Assembly: GCA_021791995.1 (NCBI GenBank)
Contig: JAJYVN010000077.1
Location: 1 to 11,091, forward strand
DNA: 11,091 nt
Direction of reading: 5' to 3'
Origin: Bacillota bacterium
GTDB lineage: Bacteria; Bacillota; Sulfobacillia; RBS10-35; JAJYVN01
The notes under the pieces were generated by a model. The model was not told the origin of the DNA, made no database searches, and saw only the letters and a program-made list of their open reading frames with translations. The position numbers and the translations under genes are program-made. Of this stretch, positions 6,518 to 11,091 are shown in pieces (position 1 is the stretch's first letter; each line of letters opens with the position of its first letter).

Positions 6518-7667
6518 CGGCGCCCACTCCCAACCGCCATGGGTCCAAGAGATCGAGCATCGCCTCATGACGATCCCGCACCGGTGCGCCTCGGCGCAGC
6601 AGATTCTCTGGGAAGCGGGACAAAAGTCGCTGCAGGGTGGCCTGACGCTGCAGATCTTCCCGTTGCTCTACCCATACGTCTCGCGGTGCGAACGGCCGCA
6701 CAGCCAGATCCGTCAGCTCTACTTCCATCGCCTCCGCATCCCTCATCTCCCTCGCCACACGAGCGGCAAGGCAGCGGGCGGCACGTACCAGGACCTCCCC
6801 TCGCTTCGGCGATGGCCACCGCCGCATATGGCAGACGTCACCGCTACGTATGGTGAGACAGAAGGCCCCCTCGGTCGGTCGGAGGTCACCCAGCATACGC
6901 CGCATCAACCCCTCCGCGGCTTCCCCCAGGAACTCCTTCGCCACCCCCTCTGCCAACGGGAGGCGAGTGCGCAGCGCGCGGGGTGGATAGAGCGACCGGA
7001 CCGGATCGGAATCCATCCCGGCGCACATGGCTCTCCAGCGATGCACCGAATGCCCGAAACGTGCAACCAAGACAGACTCGGGGATCTCCAGGAACGGACC
7101 GCAGCGATGAACGCGGAGACCGCACAGCCAATGGGTCAAATGGCGTGGAAGTGGACCAAGAACAGCCAGTGACTGGCGAGCCATGAAGCGCCGCTCGCCT
7201 CCTTGCGCCACTGCGGCAAATCCAGTTTCCGGGCAAACCAGGCGGGCAATCAGGCGGTTGGGACCAAGACCGATAGCCAGATCAGCCGCAGGGAATACCT
7301 CTACCTGGCGGGAAAAGAGGGCACGCAATTCTGGCAAGGGAGGAGACGCACCGGTCCAGGCCGCATAGGCTTCGGGACGACCGTCCGGATCCGGTTCGAT
7401 CACCGAACAAGACTCGGAAAGCAATCCCCATGCACCCTTCAGGAGATCGGCTGCGCGCGCATCCTCCAAAGAGACGGTCGAAAGCCCGTCGGGACAGAAG
7501 GTGCGCGCAAGCGATAGGGCCTGCCCTGCCCGCACGCCACCTCGACGGGCGCTGCGGTTCGCATCCCAGACCTGTCCATTCCGCACGACCGCTCGGGGGG
7601 CATCTCCGCTGCTCGACAGAAGCCCCTGCCAGCGAAGGAACACAATCCATGTGGTCCGGGGATCCAC
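6501..7667 (-). CDS. imuB: ImuB-like catalytically inactive Y-family DNA polymerase homologue
   Basis: A 388-residue Y-family polymerase relative. ImuB proteins do not polymerise but act as a hub that brings the error-prone polymerase DnaE2 to the sliding clamp during damage-induced mutagenesis. Y-family landmarks are SARRGGVRAGQALSLARTFCP (39-59), EPDPDGRPEAYAAWTG (91-106), AIGLGPNRLIARL (131-143), LGPLPRHLTHWLCGLRVHRCG (170-190) and ESVLVARFG (197-205), then the YPPRALRTRLPL little-finger region. The catalytic carboxylates are absent: the usual DMD near the N-terminus aligns with RWQ (12-14), and the SxDE motif is replaced by EPDPDG. The protein is shorter than typical ImuB (about 500), ends after LDPWRLG, and no clear QxxLxLF clamp motif is visible. 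GTG 7665-7667 follows a GAGAGGG site about ten bases upstream. It is transcribed divergently from dnaE2, from a promoter with an operator-like repeat. Confidence 0.87.
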   Translation of the reverse strand: MDPRTTWIVFLRWQGLLSSSGDAPRAVVRNGQVWDANRSARRGGVRAGQALSLARTFCPDGLSTVSLEDARAADLLKGAWGLLSESCSVIEPDPDGRPEAYAAWTGASPPLPELRALFSRQVEVFPAADLAIGLGPNRLIARLVCPETGFAAVAQGGERRFMARQSLAVLGPLPRHLTHWLCGLRVHRCGPFLEIPESVLVARFGHSVHRWRAMCAGMDSDPVRSLYPPRALRTRLPLAEGVAKEFLGEAAEGLMRRMLGDLRPTEGAFCLTIRSGDVCHMRRWPSPKRGEVLVRAARCLAARVAREMRDAEAMEVELTDLAVRPFAPRDVWVEQREDLQRQATLQRLLSRFPENLLRRGAPVRDRHEAMLDLLDPWRLGVGADGARC

Positions 7668-7707
7668 CGTTCCGCCACCCTCTCATACGGATCATGTATT
7701 CGCAAAC

Positions 7708-7735
7708 ATTATAGGAACATGTCTTCCGATTGCAA
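7708..7735 (-). promoter_or_regulatory. Sigma70-type promoter for imuB (TTGCAA-16-TATAAT)
   Basis: Reading the minus strand, -35 TTGCAA (7735-7730) and a perfect -10 TATAAT (7713-7708) are separated by 16 bases. The predicted start is near 7701, giving a leader of about 33 bases before the imuB GTG at 7667. The spacer is almost entirely filled by the inverted repeat at 7714-7727, so repression by occlusion is likely. Confidence 0.75.
7714..7727. promoter_or_regulatory. Candidate LexA (SOS) operator in the imuB promoter spacer
   Basis: GGAACATGTCTTCC is an inverted repeat (GGAA-N6-TTCC). It matches the Gram-positive/Chloroflexota LexA-box core GAAC-N4-GTTC at all but one base (CTTC for GTTC). 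It lies exactly between -10 and -35 of a strong promoter for a gene type that is SOS-induced in other bacteria. Both the position and the gene support a LexA site. The one-base deviation and the lack of a lexA gene in the window keep this below certainty. Confidence 0.6.
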
Positions 7736-7783
7736 TAGGACAGTTGTGCCTATCTTTTCGGAAACTCCATCCATATCGACTTA

Positions 7784-7795
7784 ACATGGCCATGT
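7784..7795. repeat. 12-base palindrome ACATGG-CCATGT in the imuB/dnaE2 intergenic region
   Basis: A perfect palindrome in the middle of the divergent regulatory region, 91 bases before the dnaE2 ATG. It has the form ACATG-NN-CATGT, the same as the palindrome at 2305-2316, and shares ACATG with the operator at 7714-7727. It could be a second regulator site; no known consensus was recognised. Confidence 0.5.
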
Positions 7796-7830
7796 ACTAT
7801 ACAGATACACGTTCGTTCCCATGCTCGTCT

Positions 7831-7866
7831 ATACGGTTGACGTATCCAAACAGAGTTTCTTATCAT
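7831..7866 (+). promoter_or_regulatory. Promoter for dnaE2 with overlapping inverted repeats
   Basis: TTGACG (7837-7842) and TATCAT (7861-7866) are 18 bases apart and make a good sigma70-type promoter. The expected start near 7872-7874 leaves a leader of only about 12-14 bases that still contains the RBS. The -35 is embedded in the inverted repeat ATACG-GTTGA-CGTAT (7831-7845), and the spacer holds AAAC-AGA-GTTT (7848-7858). Both are candidate operators. Neither matches the GAAC-N4-GTTC form, so dnaE2 control may differ from imuB control. Confidence 0.6.
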
Positions 7867-7873
7867 GCGTTCT

Positions 7874-7879
7874 GGAGGG
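7874..7879 (+). promoter_or_regulatory. RBS GGAGGG that fixes the dnaE2 start
   Basis: GGAGGG lies six bases before ATG 7886. The in-frame ATGs at 7865 and 7880 are excluded or disfavoured. The first overlaps the -10 element and precedes the predicted transcript start, and the second directly abuts the RBS. Starting at 7886 gives the usual short N-terminus before the PHP motif HLHVH. Confidence 0.8.
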
Positions 7880-7885
7880 ATGCCG

Positions 7886-10800
7886 ATGTCCTTCGTTCAT
7901 CTCCACGTGCACGGGCCCTTCTCCTCCATGGATGGTGTCTCGTCCCCCACGGCTCTTGCGGCCGAGGCCGCAAGAGCCGGCATGGAAGCGCTGGCCCTCA
8001 CCGATCGCGATACGCTGGCGGGAGCGGCATCTTTCCTCCAGGCCTGCCGTGCGCACAACCTGCGTGCGATTCTCGGGGCCGATGTGACGTTGGCGGATGG
8101 CGGTCGCCTGATCTTGCTTGCCCCGGATCACCATGGCTATGCCGCCCTCTGCCGCCTGCTGACGCAGGCACACCTGGAACACCCCCGTGGCCAACCGGCC
8201 GTTTCGCGCCAGGGCCTGGAGACCGAGGGGCGCCATCTGCTGGCACTCTCTGGGGGACGGACCGGACCGGTGGAGCAAGCGATCCTCTCTCGACAGATGG
8301 ACCAGGCCCTGGATCGCGCGACATACTATCGGGACCTGTTCGGGCGAGACCGCTTCTTCTTCGAGCTTCCGGCCGACCGGCTCCCTGGCAACCGTCCCCT
8401 GATCCGCATGCTGCGGGAACTAGGAGAGCATCTGGGGGTTGATGCTGTAGCAAGCGGGGATGTGCGCTATGCCACCAAGGGGGAGGCCTGGGTGCACGAC
8501 TTGTTGGTGTGCGCACGTTTAGGGTGTGATCTTGAGACGGTGGATCAAGAACGCATCTTTAATGCGGAGCGGTACCTCAAGAGCCCTGCGGAGGTGCTGG
8601 ATGCAACAGGAGACGCGCGGGCGTGTTCCATGACGGCCGAAGTGGCGGCATATTGCGCGACCCCACTGGAACTGGGTATCCGACGCTACCCGGACTTCCC
8701 CCACCAGGGGGATGCGATCGAGCAACTGCGGCACGAGGTGGAGGCGGGCGCACGCTGGCGATACGGACAGCCCACCGAAAAGGTGCGACAACGATTGCGC
8801 CATGAACTGGACATCATCGCACACCTGGGATTCGCCGATTACTTCCTCTGCGTCTGGGATGTTGCGCGCTGGGCACGCAGAAGCGGTATCCGCGTGGCCG
8901 GGCGAGGATCCGCAGCGGACAGCGCGGTCGCCTATGTGTTGGGGATCACCGACGTAGACGCCGCTGCCCGTGGCCATCTCTTCGAGCGGTTTCTCTCGGA
9001 GGAGCGGGCCGAGGCACCGGACATCGACCTCGACTTCGACGCGCGCTTCCGGGACCGGGTGGCAGAATATGTGGTGGAACGGTACGGAAGGCAGAGGGTA
9101 GCCGCAGTGGCGGCATACAATACCTTCGGCCTCCGCTCAGCCGTGCGCACCCTGGGGCGAGTTCTAGGCTTTCCCCCAGAAGAACTGGCCCAAGTCAGCC
9201 AGCGCATCCCATACTACATCCCTGCAGGAGAGCTGCAGTCTGCCCTGGAGCGCGTGCCGGAACTCGCATCGCTCCCCATCGCGCGCCAGAGACTCGCGCC
9301 CCTGACCCAGGCCACCGCCGCCGTGTCCGGCCTGCCGCGCCACCTAGCGACACACCTCGGTGGACTGTGCATTACACCGGGGCCGGTGACAGATCTCATG
9401 CCGGTGCAACGTTCGGCCAAGGGGGTCATTGTCGCCCAGTTTGATAAGCGTGACCTGGAGGCGCTCGGGCTGCTCAAACTGGATCTCCTCTCGCTGCGCA
9501 CATTGGGAGCCGTGGACGATGCAGTGCGCCTGAGCAGCGTTGACTACGAGCGGATCCCGGAGGATGACCCCGAGACCTATGCCCGTCTGCGCAGGGGGGA
9601 GACGATGGGCGTCTTTCAACTTGAGTCGCCCGCTCAGAGAGCCCTGCAGGTGCGGCTTGGTACCAACCAGCTGGAGGACGTGATCGCCTCGGTTGCCCTC
9701 GTTCGGCCGGGACCGATCAAGGGCAACATGGTGGACCCCTTCGTCCACCGCCGGCGGGGGCGCGAGCCCGTCACCTACCCCCACCCTGACCTGGAGGGCA
9801 TTCTGCAGCGCACCTTCGGGGTCGTCGTCTACCAGGAACAGGTCATTGCCATCGCCTCTGCCATCGCTGGCTTCACACCTGGGGAGGCGGATCGTCTGCG
9901 GCGCGTCATGTCCCATGCACGTTCTCCGCGCGAGATGGAGGACATCGGTGGCCTGTTCCGGCAAAGAGCCATCGAGCGTGGCGTGGATCCAGCCGTGGCG
10001 AGGGATGTCTTCGCCTGCTTGGAGGGATATGCCTCGTACGGCTTTCCGGAGGCCCATGCCGTTGCCTTCGGCATGACCGCTTACCGCACTGCCTACCTGG
10101 CAACACACCACCCCGCCCCATACTTCGCGGGTCTGCTCAACAATCAACCAATGGGATTCTATCCGGTGCACACACTGGTCACCGAACTGCGGCGTCGAGG
10201 GGTCTCGGTGCACGGCCCAGATATCCAGCACAGCCAGCGGCAGTGGGACATGGAACCGACCAGTGGCCTGCGTGCCCCCCTCACGGCCATCCGCAATCTC
10301 CCGACGGTTTTTGCCGATGCGGTGGTGGCAGAGCGTGAAGCGCATGGGCCCTACCGAGACCTACTGGATCTCTGCCGCCGTATACACGGCCCGTTGGACG
10401 CCTTCGAGGGGCTCGTGCTCGCGGGGGCATGCGACGGCCTGAATGAAGGGGGGCGCCGTCGCATGCTCTGGTCGCTGCCGGCCCATCTGCAGCTTGCGCA
10501 CACGGGTGGACTCCCCCTGGGACTTGAGATGGGGCAGGAGGGACAGGGAGACTTCTCCGTCCGAGAACAGTGGCTGCAGGAGGCCAGCCTGTTGGGATTC
10601 TCCCCGCGTGGGCACCTGATGGAGCTTTTGCGCGAGGACCTGGAGGAGCACGGATACCTGCGCACTGGTCAGGTCCGTTGTGCCCCGCACGGACTCCCCC
10701 TCTGGGTCGCCGGTATTCCCGTGCGACCGCACCGGCCACCCACCCGCTCGGGACAGAGGTTGGTATTCCTCTCACTGGAGGATGAGGAGGGACTGGTGGA

Positions 10801-10960
10801 GGTGATGGTGCCAGAAAAAGTGTATCAGGACTGCGGCCCGGTGCTCTTCCCTCCGGCCCCGGTCCTGGGGATCGATGGACATGTACGGCGGCGGGGCCAG
10901 GGAATGTCGCTGATCGCCAACCGGGTATGGGCCGTGGGACGGAGCGCATCCATTCGTTGA
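7886..10960 (+). CDS. dnaE2: Error-prone DNA polymerase DnaE2 (C-family, DNA polymerase III alpha type)
   Basis: A 1024-residue C-family polymerase that copies damaged DNA as part of the ImuB-DnaE2 mutasome. The order is PHP domain (1 to about 250, HLHVH at 5-9), palm and fingers, HhH region and a C-terminal OB fold (about 930-1015). Catalytic acids are present: D381 and D383 in APDIDLDFD and D533 in LLKLDLLSL. RGSAADSAVAYVLGITDVD (340-358) and the DnaE2-type ALVRPGPIKGNMVDPFV and VVYQEQVIAIA motifs are clear. Length fits DnaE2 (about 1030-1080) rather than replicative DnaE1 (about 1150 or more), and no C-terminal clamp-binding motif is evident. The PHP site looks disabled: TDH is TDR (R41), the usual GxE is GAD, the HLxLLA histidine is R74 and DVHY is DVRY (R194). 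It lies divergent to imuB, with the TnpB tail immediately downstream on the other strand. Confidence 0.93.
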   Translation: MSFVHLHVHGPFSSMDGVSSPTALAAEAARAGMEALALTDRDTLAGAASFLQACRAHNLRAILGADVTLADGGRLILLAPDHHGYAALCRLLTQAHLEHPRGQPAVSRQGLETEGRHLLALSGGRTGPVEQAILSRQMDQALDRATYYRDLFGRDRFFFELPADRLPGNRPLIRMLRELGEHLGVDAVASGDVRYATKGEAWVHDLLVCARLGCDLETVDQERIFNAERYLKSPAEVLDATGDARACSMTAEVAAYCATPLELGIRRYPDFPHQGDAIEQLRHEVEAGARWRYGQPTEKVRQRLRHELDIIAHLGFADYFLCVWDVARWARRSGIRVAGRGSAADSAVAYVLGITDVDAAARGHLFERFLSEERAEAPDIDLDFDARFRDRVAEYVVERYGRQRVAAVAAYNTFGLRSAVRTLGRVLGFPPEELAQVSQRIPYYIPAGELQSALERVPELASLPIARQRLAPLTQATAAVSGLPRHLATHLGGLCITPGPVTDLMPVQRSAKGVIVAQFDKRDLEALGLLKLDLLSLRTLGAVDDAVRLSSVDYERIPEDDPETYARLRRGETMGVFQLESPAQRALQVRLGTNQLEDVIASVALVRPGPIKGNMVDPFVHRRRGREPVTYPHPDLEGILQRTFGVVVYQEQVIAIASAIAGFTPGEADRLRRVMSHARSPREMEDIGGLFRQRAIERGVDPAVARDVFACLEGYASYGFPEAHAVAFGMTAYRTAYLATHHPAPYFAGLLNNQPMGFYPVHTLVTELRRRGVSVHGPDIQHSQRQWDMEPTSGLRAPLTAIRNLPTVFADAVVAEREAHGPYRDLLDLCRRIHGPLDAFEGLVLAGACDGLNEGGRRRMLWSLPAHLQLAHTGGLPLGLEMGQEGQGDFSVREQWLQEASLLGFSPRGHLMELLREDLEEHGYLRTGQVRCAPHGLPLWVAGIPVRPHRPPTRSGQRLVFLSLEDEEGLVEVMVPEKVYQDCGPVLFPPAPVLGIDGHVRRRGQGMSLIANRVWAVGRSASIR
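7950..7979. repeat. 14-base perfect inverted repeat with 2-base centre near the dnaE2 5' end
   Basis: CGGCTCTTGCGGCC (7950-7963) and GGCCGCAAGAGCCG (7966-7979) are exact reverse complements separated by GA. It starts 64 bases after the dnaE2 ATG and encodes the stretch TALAAEAARAG, including one AGA codon that looks unusual for this gene. No T-run follows, so it is not an intrinsic terminator. As RNA it would form a very stable hairpin of about 12 pairs within the first 100 bases of the reading frame. Confidence 0.85.
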
Positions 10961-10976
10961 GGCGCCGTTCCTGTTC

Positions 10977-11090
10977 TTATAGTCTTTTATTTCCGGCTAC
11001 TGCCGGTTTCCTATTGGAACGTTCCTGCTTCGCAGCAGCCGGTTTCACCAGGCCGTTCTCCTGGCCAGAGCCTTCTGCTCCACAGGCGTT
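10977..11090 (-). CDS. tnpB: TnpB (IS200/IS605 OrfB) C-terminal tail, partial
   Basis: The last 37 codons of a reading frame that enters from the right edge and stops at TAA (10979-10977). The peptide begins NACGAEGSGQ, continues ENGLVKPAAAKQE and ends SNRKPAVAGNKRL. The NACG...SG...VKP...KQE arrangement is the characteristic low-complexity tail that follows the zinc-ribbon and last RuvC motif in many TnpB proteins, the RNA-guided nucleases of IS200/IS605-type elements. None of the catalytic residues are in view, so nuclease activity cannot be judged. The frame overlaps the hairpins of a probable guide RNA, as usual for tnpB. It is convergent with dnaE2, with 16 bases between the two stops. 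The alternative, chance resemblance in a 37-codon frame, is unlikely given the combined ACG and KQE landmarks but cannot be excluded. Confidence 0.7.
   Translation of the reverse strand, partial: NACGAEGSGQENGLVKPAAAKQERSNRKPAVAGNKRL
10993..11064 (-). ncRNA. Candidate TnpB guide RNA (omegaRNA/reRNA) scaffold
   Basis: The 3' end of tnpB and the bases after it contain three hairpins: CCAGG/CCTGG (11048-11052/11060-11064, 7-base loop), CTGC/GCAG (11025-11028/11032-11035) and CCGGC/GCCGG (10993-10997/11002-11006, 4-base loop). A competing long-range stem pairs ten bases at 11033-11042 with 10993-11002, including one G-U, so a pseudoknot-like or switchable fold is possible. GAAACCGGC occurs twice (minus strand, 11046-11038 and 11010-11002). 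OmegaRNAs are processed from exactly this position, and the guide would be the flank beyond the right end. The limits given cover the visible structure only. Confidence 0.5.
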
Positions 11091-11091
11091 T

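Larger units (their letters stand above)
10961..11091 (-). mobile_element. Right end of an IS200/IS605-type (TnpB) element, partial
   Basis: The region downstream of dnaE2 carries the last codons of tnpB on the minus strand plus clustered hairpins, as at the right end of IS200/IS605/IS607-type elements. The rest of the element is beyond the window. The exact right boundary cannot be fixed. A TCAA tetranucleotide, used as a right-end cleavage motif by some members, occurs on the minus strand at 10960-10957, coinciding with the dnaE2 stop. It is about 32 bases from the last hairpin, farther than in well-studied members. Confidence 0.65.

Noticed and set aside
5386..6540. Isomerase gene starting at 6540 (384 residues)
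   Set aside because: The extra 115 residues are not protein-like and overlap the DUF6504 and imuB genes in another frame. ATG 6195 has an RBS and gives the normal family length.
6518..6568. N-terminal extension of the DUF6504 protein from 6568
   Set aside because: The added 17 residues are encoded inside imuB in another frame, and the ATG at 6517 has the better RBS and matches the expected domain start.
7792..7804. E. coli-type LexA box (CTGT-N8-ACAG) at ATGT...ACAG
   Set aside because: The spacing is five rather than eight bases and the first half-site does not match.
7865..7885. dnaE2 starting at ATG 7865
   Set aside because: This ATG overlaps the predicted -10 element, and the GGAGGG RBS lies downstream of it. 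ATG 7886 is correctly spaced from the RBS.
10993..11010. CCGGC-TACT-GCCGG followed by TTT as an intrinsic terminator of dnaE2
   Set aside because: The stem is only five pairs and the T-run only three. The hairpin fits better as part of the TnpB right end/guide RNA, although it might weakly stop transcription too.

Overview
The window is about 60% GC with short intergenic gaps, GTG and TTG starts, Shine-Dalgarno sites and consensus-like sigma70 promoters, so it is bacterial. The gene set is a GAF-type NarL-family sensor kinase, a WaaL/Wzy-like ligase with a TPR-like tail, a DUF6504 protein, ImuB, DnaE2 and an IS200/IS605-type TnpB. With a candidate SOS operator of the GAAC-N4-GTTC class, this points to a high-GC Gram-positive-lineage or Chloroflexota-like organism. 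That placement is an inference; no rRNA or other marker is present.

Left part (1-1729, minus strand): a two-component pair. The kinase stop overlaps the response-regulator start in an ATGA, and the regulator runs off the left edge. A gap of about 390 bases (1730-2117) follows with small repeats but no convincing gene. Next come two small plus-strand ORFs of unknown function (2118-2414, tentative; 2424-2690, good codon pattern) and a large membrane protein of the O-antigen ligase/polymerase superfamily (2772-5384). That protein carries an unusual insert of about 200 residues, rich in proline and charge.

Middle and right part (5386-10960): a translesion-synthesis (mutasome) locus in divergent arrangement. 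On the minus strand a likely operon reads imuB (7667-6501), a DUF6504 gene (6517-6254, overlapping imuB by 17 bases) and a sugar phosphate isomerase/epimerase-like TIM barrel (6195-5386), which ends one base from the convergent ligase gene. On the plus strand dnaE2 (7886-10960) runs away from the shared 218-base regulatory region. The imuB promoter is near-consensus, and its -35/-10 spacer is filled by a GGAAC-N4-CTTCC inverted repeat resembling a Gram-positive LexA box. No imuA or imuA' gene is in the window. The DUF6504 protein resembles the C-terminal part of longer ImuB proteins, so ImuB looks split in two here.

Right edge (about 10960-11091): the last 37 codons of a TnpB (IS200/IS605 OrfB) gene on the minus strand, recognised by its ACG...KQE tail. 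It overlaps a cluster of nested hairpins expected for a TnpB guide RNA (omegaRNA/reRNA) and the element's right end. The element abuts the dnaE2 stop codon.

Several long inverted repeats lie inside coding sequences. The most striking has 14-base perfect arms separated by two bases near the 5' end of dnaE2.
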